Origin: Nitrososphaerales archaeon
GTDB lineage: Archaea > Thermoproteota > Nitrososphaeria > Nitrososphaerales > JACPRH01
Direction of reading: 5' to 3'
Assembly: GCA_030745655.1 (NCBI GenBank)
Contig: JASLOE010000001.1
Span: 69,351-112,721, forward strand
DNA length: 43,371 bases
Shown: one piece after another, positions 19,767-27,781 of the stretch
How the letters are laid out: every line of letters begins with the position of its first letter
Position numbering within the stretch: the first letter of the stretch is position 1
The notes under the pieces: generated by a model
What the model was told of the DNA's origin: nothing
What the model saw: the letters and a program-made list of their open reading frames with translations, nothing else
Database searches by the model: none
Program-made: the position numbers and the translations under genes

Positions 19767-20909
19767 TTATCTTTCAAATTTTTGGTATCCATTTCCTTTA
19801 GATTTTTTACGTGACTGAATATACGTGTAAACAATAGTTACTATTAGGAAGAAAATAGCAAATCCAACTAATAAAAAGGATATTAATGTGGCTGTACTCC
19901 CGGATCCCATTAATATTTCGGAAAATTGAAGCACTGGAAAATAAAGAAGTGCCAGTATTATGATCCCTACACTGTTACTGAGAATCCAAATACTTCCCTT
20001 TAGATAATTAACCAATACAGCCCCAGCAAAATACACTCCAATTCCTATCCAAAGAATCAAGAGTGATTCTTGAATGAATTTACCCAATAAAAAGGCTCCA
20101 TGAATCCATATCGTGTTAGCATTTATCTGGACACTTTGAAATGCCTCTGTTCCGGATACTGCCGCAAAAGCAGTAAAGAATGAGGTTGCAATAATAAGGA
20201 GACTGGCCATAGAAGAGAATAATTTAAGATATCCTGATGGTTTTAGACGTGGAAGTAGCTCGACCCATTTATCCAAATCAAATCCTCGAATCAGAAATGT
20301 TCCACCAATTAGTCCCAGTGCGATAAAACTCATAATTCTTTCTTGACCAAAGAAGAAAGCTACAGAACTAAGCAATAAGAAAATTCCAGGTACACCCAAT
20401 GCAATTCTTGAATATCTTCGCTCATATACCAACATTTTCAGGTATCTGCCCAATACTGCGTAAGTTTCTTCTAAACTCTTACTATGTTTCACAACTACTC
20501 TTTTTACAGAAACAACTTCAACAAGGTTTTGGATAACTGGAATAACCATTTCATCTTCAACTCCATCTGAAACTAATACCACACCTTCAGCCGTAGAATT
20601 ACTAGTGATTTTTTTTACCTGTATTCGAATTGTTTTATCTGCTTCAAATCCGCCTTTACTACTTCCAGCCACTACTGCAATATCGCAGAGATATCCTTTT
20701 TCTACTAACTCATCAAATTGTTTAACGGCCGCAAATATAGCATTTGCGTCTGCTTCCTCTGGATCAGATAAAGCGAGCTCAGAGGCAGCATAGAGACAAT
20801 CTTTTCTACCCACTACTGGGGTCTTAATATTGCTCTTTTCTCCAATATCGTTATCTCGGTCTACACATAAAACCAATAGTTTATTGGTTTGGACATCTTT
20901 AGTGCTCAA
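19767..20909 (-). CDS. DUF373 family membrane protein
   Basis: LLVLCVDRDNDIGEKSNIKTPVVGR, AVVAGSSKGGFEADKTI plus C-terminal hydrophobic segments. Confidence 0.85.
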   Translation of the reverse strand: MSTKDVQTNKLLVLCVDRDNDIGEKSNIKTPVVGRKDCLYAASELALSDPEEADANAIFAAVKQFDELVEKGYLCDIAVVAGSSKGGFEADKTIRIQVKKITSNSTAEGVVLVSDGVEDEMVIPVIQNLVEVVSVKRVVVKHSKSLEETYAVLGRYLKMLVYERRYSRIALGVPGIFLLLSSVAFFFGQERIMSFIALGLIGGTFLIRGFDLDKWVELLPRLKPSGYLKLFSSMASLLIIATSFFTAFAAVSGTEAFQSVQINANTIWIHGAFLLGKFIQESLLILWIGIGVYFAGAVLVNYLKGSIWILSNSVGIIILALLYFPVLQFSEILMGSGSTATLISFLLVGFAIFFLIVTIVYTYIQSRKKSKGNGYQKFER

Positions 20910-20985
20910 TTCTTGTTTTATTATGTTAGAGAGGTTTTACTTAAATAATAGCTTCCAATCTAATTGATTGTTGATTGTCGAATAA

Positions 20986-21900
20986 TTATTTCTCAACTTC
21001 GTCTTCGAAGACTAATTTTAAATCTTCAAATGAGAGTTTTCCGCCTTTTGAGAATTTATCTTTAGCTATACTTTTAGCTTTTACAAGTAATTTATGTTCT
21101 TTAATTCTAAATTTCTCTTCTTCTTCTTTTTTTTCTGAGATAATAATTTCTTTACGTTTACTTTTAATCTCTTCAAGTTGTTTGTCTGTCTTTGCTATAC
21201 TCTCTTCTAATTCCGAAATCTCTTCTCTAATCTCATTAATTTCTTTGAAAAGTTGATCTCTTGCTTTATAGTCATTTGCGAGTTTATCTTTTCCTGATTC
21301 AAATTCATCTTTGAATTCTTCCCCTGAAAGATTAATAACATCCATCTTATCCTTTAATATATTAATTTCAGACCTTAAATTATGGATGTCTTTTCTTGTT
21401 TCATAAGCCTTTTTCCATTTTTGTAAATCTAATTCTAGATTCTTAATTAATTGGACTAGTTCCTTCTCTTCATCTATTGTAAGTTTTTCAGTTTGTATCT
21501 TCCAATCTGCCTCTTTGAGTCTCTCAGCTATCTTATCACCATTTTCATTAGGAAGATTTTTTTCAAACTTTTTTACATTTTCTTCAATAGTTTGTATTTT
21601 AAGTCGTAATTCTCTAATCTTAGAAAGAGTTTCTCTTCTCGTTTTTCTTGTATCTTGATAAAAATCATATCCTACATCAAGATTTTCTCTTGTTTCATTA
21701 ATTTTTTTAGAAAGTCCTCTTATTTCGTCATTTAGTTCTTTTCTTTTATTATAAGCTAGCTTAATTTCTTTAATCAACCCTGACCGATATGTAAGCAATG
21801 ATGTAATCTTCTGATTAATATTTTCGATTTCTTCAGAATCTTTTGATTGCAAATCAAACCAAACCATTGTTAACAGCCCAAATAACCATTGCGTTGCCAT
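20986..21900 (-). CDS. Archaeal coiled-coil protein (COG1340-like)
   Basis: Long Glu/Lys-rich heptad-type coiled coil with globular C-terminus FSKGGKLSFEDLKLVFEDE. Confidence 0.7.
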   Translation of the reverse strand: MATQWLFGLLTMVWFDLQSKDSEEIENINQKITSLLTYRSGLIKEIKLAYNKRKELNDEIRGLSKKINETRENLDVGYDFYQDTRKTRRETLSKIRELRLKIQTIEENVKKFEKNLPNENGDKIAERLKEADWKIQTEKLTIDEEKELVQLIKNLELDLQKWKKAYETRKDIHNLRSEINILKDKMDVINLSGEEFKDEFESGKDKLANDYKARDQLFKEINEIREEISELEESIAKTDKQLEEIKSKRKEIIISEKKEEEEKFRIKEHKLLVKAKSIAKDKFSKGGKLSFEDLKLVFEDEVEK

Positions 21901-22001
21901 GTTTGTATTACTTAATTATAGCTTCAGTTTTTTTATTTTTATTTAAAAAAAGTATAATGGTGTTCAATTTTTAACTGCAAGCATAGCATAGGTTAAGGAG
22001 A

Positions 22002-22154
22002 ATGTCAAAGTCACCAACACGAATATACTTAATCAATATAAAACTAGGTATAGGAAAAATCACTTGTCTTTCTAGAAATATTTACAATATTAAAAGTGCA
22101 GGTTTTATACTGGGAGATGTAATATCAAAGAAACTTCTGGAGCACAACAATTGA
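22002..22154 (+). CDS. Small conserved-looking protein (50 aa), unannotated in ORF track
   Basis: ATG preceded by AAGGAG; MSKSPTRIYLINIKLGIGKITCLSRNIYNIKSAGFILGDVISKKLLEHNN*; stop TGA overlaps the rnhB TTG start (TTGA at 22151-22154). Confidence 0.6.
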   Translation: MSKSPTRIYLINIKLGIGKITCLSRNIYNIKSAGFILGDVISKKLLEHNN

Positions 22155-22819
22155 CAAAAAAAAGCGATTTGATAATAATGGGGCTAGATGAAGCTGGTCG
22201 GGGTTCTATAATCGGACCGTTGCTCATTGGAGGAGTAGTCATTGAAAAAAGTAAACTTGATCAATTATCAAAAATTGGAGTTAAAGATTCAAAACTACTT
22301 ACTCCAAACAATAGAAATCGACTGTTAAAATTAATCAAGAATATATCAAAGACGGTTGTAACTCAAAAAATATGTCCTTCTGAAATTGATGAATATGTGA
22401 GTAAAGGCAAAAAATATAGACGACTAAATTATCTTGAGGCTATAACAATGGGTCAAATAGCACTGAATCAAGATCCAGATATCATCTACGTAGATGCCGC
22501 TGATATTAATCCAAAAAGATTTGCAGATGATATTAGATCCATCCTGACAAAAGATGTGACAATATTTTCAGCTCACAAAGCTGACCAAAAATATCCTATT
22601 GTCTCTGCTGCTTCAATTGTTGCCAAATGTGAACGGGATGCCGAAATTGCAAAGATATCTGAAGAAAATGGATATTTTGGAAGTGGTTATCCTTCAGATC
22701 CAAGAACAATAAAATTCCTTGAAGGATGGTTTTCTAACCAAGGTGAAGCGCCTTCATTCTCAAGGAAATCTTGGAAAACTTGGGAGAAAATTAAATCTAC
22801 AAGCCTAGAGGATTATTAA
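22151..22819 (+). CDS. rnhB: Ribonuclease HII
   Basis: MGLDEAGRGSIIGPLLIGGVVI, VKDSKLLTP, SAASIVAKCERD, GSGYPSDPRT. Confidence 0.95.
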   Translation: MTKKSDLIIMGLDEAGRGSIIGPLLIGGVVIEKSKLDQLSKIGVKDSKLLTPNNRNRLLKLIKNISKTVVTQKICPSEIDEYVSKGKKYRRLNYLEAITMGQIALNQDPDIIYVDAADINPKRFADDIRSILTKDVTIFSAHKADQKYPIVSAASIVAKCERDAEIAKISEENGYFGSGYPSDPRTIKFLEGWFSNQGEAPSFSRKSWKTWEKIKSTSLEDY

Positions 22820-22824
22820 TTATT

Positions 22825-23502
22825 TTAAAAGATTGCATTTATCATGACGTGGTCTTTATCGAAAGGATCAAGTTTAATGACTTGTTGAATTTTAAATCCT
22901 TCTTTCTCTACCTTTGATATTTCTTGTTGAAATATTCTCTCAGGATCAATATTCGCATCAATACTTCTAGACTTAACAATTAGTAGAATGTTTCCTCCTT
23001 TTATCAAGTGTCTTTTACAATTCATTATAGCAATCTCTGTCTGGTCTCGCTGGGCTATATCACAATATACTATATTCACTTTAGTGAAAATTGCAGTATA
23101 CGAATTTGGTTTTCGAGCATCTTCCACTATTGGGATCACATTCTTTCTTTTTAGTGCAACACGTTCAATAAATTCTCTGGCTACACGAGGTGCATTTTCA
23201 ACTGCGAATATTATTCCATCCTCACCTATTATGTCTGATACATGACTTGCAGTTGTACCTGTTGAGGTACCTAGATATAACATTCGACTTCCTTCGATTA
23301 TTGGAAAATTATTTAGACCATTGAGTAATGCTGCCGATAATTTACTTCTAAAAGGGTCCCATATTCTGTAATCTTCACCGTCAAGCTTTAAAATTGCTTC
23401 CCCATACACATTGGTACCAGGAACGAGATTTAAGGTAACAAGTTTATTTTTACCTTCTAGCCTTACTTTTCTTAATCTTTGGTTTCCTTCTTTTTTTATC
23501 AC
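22825..23502 (-). CDS. flpA: Fibrillarin-like rRNA 2'-O-methyltransferase
   Basis: YRIWDPFRSKLSAALLNG, LYLGTSTGTTASHVSDII, DPFDKDHVMI; GTG start at 23502 preferred over tracked 23556. Confidence 0.93.
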   Translation of the reverse strand: MIKKEGNQRLRKVRLEGKNKLVTLNLVPGTNVYGEAILKLDGEDYRIWDPFRSKLSAALLNGLNNFPIIEGSRMLYLGTSTGTTASHVSDIIGEDGIIFAVENAPRVAREFIERVALKRKNVIPIVEDARKPNSYTAIFTKVNIVYCDIAQRDQTEIAIMNCKRHLIKGGNILLIVKSRSIDANIDPERIFQQEISKVEKEGFKIQQVIKLDPFDKDHVMINAIF

Positions 23503-24682
23503 TTTTATTTTCCTTCTTCCTAAACTCGAGGTTTCTGGGGTTTGGTGGTTCTCCATACTTTTTCTTTATCTCTTCTAATCTCTGATCAAACTTTTCTTTG
23601 AGCCCATTCTCATGCGTTCCACGGTAAGCATCGATCCTACTAGCAATTGCAATTTTTGCTGCAAGAGAGCGTGCTATTTTTCCTCTTTGCCATTTTGGTG
23701 CAACATGCACAGCTTGATGTTGAAATAATATTCCATGTTTTGGTGGTCTTGCGCCTGTACGAATAGCTCTAAAGAGAGCTTTCTCGGCCCCTAAAACTTG
23801 TATTGTACTAGCCGGAAGACGGGCCATCTTTTGTAATCCACCGGACTTCACAATCAATCTTGCTCCAATTGTTTCTCCTGCCACTGAAGCTATGTTAGGT
23901 GCAAATTGATTCATTGTTTTTTCAACATGTTTTGCTAGGCTATCTCTCACTGATGATAATTGTGTTACTTCTTTAGAAAGACTTGATATCTTTTGTAAAT
24001 CTTCATTTCTAAGTTCTGTTCCCTTTGACCTATATGCTGCAGAAAATATCTCTTTGGCTTTTTCAGCTGTAAAACCATATCCCTCAAGTTTTTTCATTGT
24101 AATATTTTTGCGTCTCTCAAAATTATTAACAAATTTTATGTATGCTTCTGGACTATCCAAGATTCTTTCAAGTTCAGGAAAATGTAAACCATACCATTCT
24201 TTAACTCTTGCCTCTAAAATGTTGACAACTTTATCTATTTCATCGAGAGCTTGAACAGATTGCATAACCTGTAAATCAGGCTTGGAAGCCAATTCTCTAA
24301 GTTTTACATTTGATAATTCAAGTGCAAAAACTCTAACTAACTCTTTAGCTTCCTTCTCATTCTTAGACCAACCAGCATCTACAATTAACCTTAATTTTCT
24401 ATTTTGTAAACGATTAATCTCTCCATCTGAAAGAGTTCTTACTTTGAACCCATTTTTATCTAATGCTTTCTTTAGTGCTTCTTCATAAATTAAAAATTCA
24501 TCAAATCCTCTCTCTTTTGCTTCCAAAATAATGCTTCTAAGCCAATCATCAATTTCACCCAATTCTATTTGTCGAAATCTTTGAATATCTTCTCCGGCTG
24601 GATATTTTTTCACTAACATTGTTTTCATTGGTTTATCTAAAATCAAAACACCTAATTCTGTTAGAAATAACCTTCCTTTCAT
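23450..24682 (-). CDS. nop5: Nop5/Nop56-family C/D box RNP protein
   Basis: NIASVAGETIGARLIVKSGGLQKMARLPASTIQVLGAEKALFRAIRTGARPPKHGILF and a Lys/Arg-rich tail. Confidence 0.95.
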   Translation of the reverse strand: MKGRLFLTELGVLILDKPMKTMLVKKYPAGEDIQRFRQIELGEIDDWLRSIILEAKERGFDEFLIYEEALKKALDKNGFKVRTLSDGEINRLQNRKLRLIVDAGWSKNEKEAKELVRVFALELSNVKLRELASKPDLQVMQSVQALDEIDKVVNILEARVKEWYGLHFPELERILDSPEAYIKFVNNFERRKNITMKKLEGYGFTAEKAKEIFSAAYRSKGTELRNEDLQKISSLSKEVTQLSSVRDSLAKHVEKTMNQFAPNIASVAGETIGARLIVKSGGLQKMARLPASTIQVLGAEKALFRAIRTGARPPKHGILFQHQAVHVAPKWQRGKIARSLAAKIAIASRIDAYRGTHENGLKEKFDQRLEEIKKKYGEPPNPRNLEFRKKENKSDKKRRKPKIKKSKARR

Positions 24683-24834
24683 AATGTATCTCCTACCTCC
24701 ACCGTGAGAGTGTTGACATAAATCCTTACCTACTGACCAATGTGTCTAAAAAAATACTGGAATTCAGATTTAGTATTAACCACCAAAAGACAAACGTTTA
24801 AAGCGAGAAATCTAGATGTGAAGGATGATTATGT

Positions 24835-25779
24835 TTGAAACTTCATGAAAAGAGCAATCAAAACGATTTGCAGGTCTCTTTTCAGCTGAAGAATTTCATA
24901 ATGAATAATCCAGTTATGTTAGCATCTGGTGTAGTTGGGGTTCATCCAGATATTCTTCCTCGTGTAGCTGAGGCTGGAGCAGGAGCAATGGTGACAAAAT
25001 CTATCAGTATGAATCCCAGAGAGGGGTATCGTAACCCTACTGTTATTGAAGTTGAAAGTGGTTATGTGAATGCTATTGGACTTTCCAATCCAGGTGTTAA
25101 TGCATTCTCAAAAGAGTTAGCAACCTTGAAGGAGAAACCTATACCCATAGTAGTAAGCTTATTTGGATCTACACCCACTGAATTCAGTGATATGATTTCA
25201 AGATTAGAATCTAGCTCAGTTGATTGTTACGAATTAAATCTATCTTGTCCCCATGTAGAGAAAGTTGGCCTTGAAGTAGGACAAGACCCTGAAGCAGTTT
25301 CATCAATTGTTAAAATTGCAAAAAAGTTTTCCTCAAGACCTGTTTTGATAAAAGTTTCGTCCAACATTACGGATATTGTAGAAATAGTTTCAGTCGCGAA
25401 AGATTCAGGGGCAGACGGAGTAACTGCAATAAACACAGTTCGAGCTATGGTTATTGATATAGAAACTGGTCGTCCCATACTCTCTAATAATGTAGGTGGA
25501 CTTTCTGGTCCAGCGGTCAAGGCAATAGCTATTCGTTGTGTCTACGAGATATCGCAGAAAGTTGATATTCCAATTATCGGATGTGGAGGAATAACCCATT
25601 GGAGTGATGCGATTGAGTTTTTTTTAGCTGGTGCTTCCTGTGTACAAGTTGGATCTGCGGTAGCATACAAAGGTCTTGATGTTTTGGGAGAAATAGTTGA
25701 TGGAATTAAGAAATATATGAACAATCATGAAATAAAAGAAATAGGTGAACTAGTTGGAAGATCGCATTCTTATCAATAA
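24835..25779 (+). CDS. pyrD: Dihydroorotate dehydrogenase (class 1B-like)
   Basis: MNNPVMLASGVVG, YELNLSCPH, NNVGGLSGPAVKAIA, GCGGITHWSDAIEF; TTG start. Confidence 0.9.
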   Translation: MKLHEKSNQNDLQVSFQLKNFIMNNPVMLASGVVGVHPDILPRVAEAGAGAMVTKSISMNPREGYRNPTVIEVESGYVNAIGLSNPGVNAFSKELATLKEKPIPIVVSLFGSTPTEFSDMISRLESSSVDCYELNLSCPHVEKVGLEVGQDPEAVSSIVKIAKKFSSRPVLIKVSSNITDIVEIVSVAKDSGADGVTAINTVRAMVIDIETGRPILSNNVGGLSGPAVKAIAIRCVYEISQKVDIPIIGCGGITHWSDAIEFFLAGASCVQVGSAVAYKGLDVLGEIVDGIKKYMNNHEIKEIGELVGRSHSYQ

Positions 25780-26578
25780 ACCACGAATTACTACGGTAAA
25801 ACAGGTACGTACCGAAACAAATGATATTTTAACACTTTTTGTTCAAGATAAAAGGTGTTCTGCAGCTTCTCCTGGACAATTTGCCATGATATGGGTTCCA
25901 GGTATAGGTGAAATTCCAATGAGTTTATCATTTATGGATAGTAAAGATACCTGTGGATTCACGGTTAAATCAATTGGAAGAACATCAAAAGCGCTTTTCA
26001 ATAAGAAAGAAAATGACCATATTGGAATTCGTGGTCCTTACGGAAATGGTTTTACTCCGATATCCGGTAATTGTTTACTTGTTGGAGGTGGAACAGGATT
26101 ATCTCCATTATTACCATTAACCAAGATTCTTGTAAAGAAAGGAGCTCGTGTGACTCTTATGTTGGCTGGTAAAAGTCGAAACGAAATACCTTTTCTTAAG
26201 GATGCCCAAGATTTGCTTTCGAATTCTAAACATAAAATCATAGTCACCACTGACGATGGCAGTTATGGTCTAAAAGGTGTAGCATCTGATCATGTAACAG
26301 TTCTACTTAAGAATGAAAAATATGATAAGCTATACACCTGTGGCCCAGAAGTCATGCTAAAAAAAATATTTACTTTAGCTGAAAAGAGGATTATTTCCAT
26401 CGAAGTTAGTCTTGAACGATATATAAAATGTGGCTTTGGACTCTGTGGAAGCTGCAGTATTGGTAGATACCTTCTTTGTCTTGATGGACCCGTTTTTTCA
26501 TCAAAACAGCTTAAAGAAATCTCAAATGATTTTGGGATTTCACGTCGCAATATTAACGGTGAAAAAACACCAATATAA
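25754..26578 (+). CDS. pyrK: Dihydroorotate dehydrogenase electron transfer subunit (PyrK-like)
   Basis: FNR-like fold, LLVGGGTGLSPL, CGFGLCGSCSIGRYLLCLDGPVF 2Fe-2S motif; overlaps pyrD end. Confidence 0.9.
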   Translation: MEDRILINKPRITTVKQVRTETNDILTLFVQDKRCSAASPGQFAMIWVPGIGEIPMSLSFMDSKDTCGFTVKSIGRTSKALFNKKENDHIGIRGPYGNGFTPISGNCLLVGGGTGLSPLLPLTKILVKKGARVTLMLAGKSRNEIPFLKDAQDLLSNSKHKIIVTTDDGSYGLKGVASDHVTVLLKNEKYDKLYTCGPEVMLKKIFTLAEKRIISIEVSLERYIKCGFGLCGSCSIGRYLLCLDGPVFSSKQLKEISNDFGISRRNINGEKTPI

Positions 26579-26698
26579 CTAGGTGAAAAAACTGGATAAA
26601 AAGATTTTATGTTTACTTCACCAAGATATCTTGGATATTTTTAGCAAGACTTTTAAATACCTTTTTTCGTATTTTTCAATGTTTACAAAGGTGAATAG

Positions 26699-26875
26699 AT
26701 GCCAACTCACGGTTCATTAACGAAGGCAGGCAAAGTTCGTAGTCAGACTCCTAAGCTTGAAAAACAGAAAAAAATATCTCCAAATCCAAGAGTTCGGAAT
26801 AAGAAGACATTTTACAAAAGATATTCTTTAAATCGGAAACCTGGACAGAATTGGGATACCAGTACTAATCGATAA
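26699..26875 (+). CDS. rps30e: 30S ribosomal protein S30e (58 aa), missed by ORF track
   Basis: [62 protein letters not shown]-like TTTAAATAC about 45 bp upstream. Confidence 0.85.
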   Translation: MPTHGSLTKAGKVRSQTPKLEKQKKISPNPRVRNKKTFYKRYSLNRKPGQNWDTSTNR

Positions 26876-26938
26876 TTCCGGAATTATGATTCTGCCTTAA
26901 TATCGAATTAGATTTTTTAGTAGAAACTATTATTATTT

Positions 26939-27397
26939 TTAGCTAGTTAATTGCTCAATAATAAGTTCTCTTTTATTAAGAAGATCCGATGTCTGCTTTT
27001 TCACACTATTGATTTCTGACAAGATGTCTAATCCAATGAGAAGAATAGTGCAGGCTATTAATGTAGAGAAAGTATAGAACACTGGTACGATTCCTTGGAA
27101 AAGTATTAGGAGGATAGATGTTTCGACTGCAAATATTGTTCCTCCAATCATCAGAAATATGAGTGTTGACCATTCGTTTCTAATCAAGTATTTTCCTAAG
27201 ATATTTGGCTTAATTGCTAATCCTGTAAAAATAGTGACCGCTGCCGATAAGCCAAGGATTAAAAGATATTCTATTCTTCCGGTAATCATCAGAAGAAGTG
27301 TTGTTCCAATTACTAGCATGAAGCTTCCTGGCATAATTAGAAATGCTGCACTCAATCTATTTCTTGATAGTAAAGAGTGTTTGTTCATCATCAACAT
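26939..27397 (-). CDS. Uncharacterised membrane protein
   Basis: 152 aa with about four hydrophobic segments. Confidence 0.6.
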   Translation of the reverse strand: MLMMNKHSLLSRNRLSAAFLIMPGSFMLVIGTTLLLMITGRIEYLLILGLSAAVTIFTGLAIKPNILGKYLIRNEWSTLIFLMIGGTIFAVETSILLILFQGIVPVFYTFSTLIACTILLIGLDILSEINSVKKQTSDLLNKRELIIEQLTS

Positions 27398-27739
27398 AAA
27401 TAATGATTATTTAAAAAACAAAAAAAGAAACAATTGTGTGATAACTTTGACCTAACACTCAAAGACACTCTGGTGTTGTATGAAAATATATTCGGACATA
27501 TTATTTTGAGGACAGGACTTTGATTTAATAAATCAGGTTGTTCTTGATTTTTATTTAATTATAATAGAACATGTTTTTCATGGAATACATAATGAATGAA
27601 CATTTAAGAAAAAATGTTATCAATTAGAGGTGGACATAGGCATGGGACTTCGCTTCAATGGGAAAATTTTTTGGGCTGTCCAATACTTAGCCGCCATAAT
27701 TCCATTACCTTGACTTTAAATCAAGATATTTGATTATCT

Positions 27740-27775
27740 AAAAAAATATGGGAGAGATCCTTATTCAGGATCCTC
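27740..27775 (-). terminator. Putative intrinsic terminator downstream of the PQQ dehydrogenase gene
   Basis: On the minus strand: GAGGATCC-TGAATAA-GGATCTCTC hairpin (8 bp with one bulge) followed within a few nt by a run of 7 T. Confidence 0.5.
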
Positions 27776-27781
27776 TTTTAA

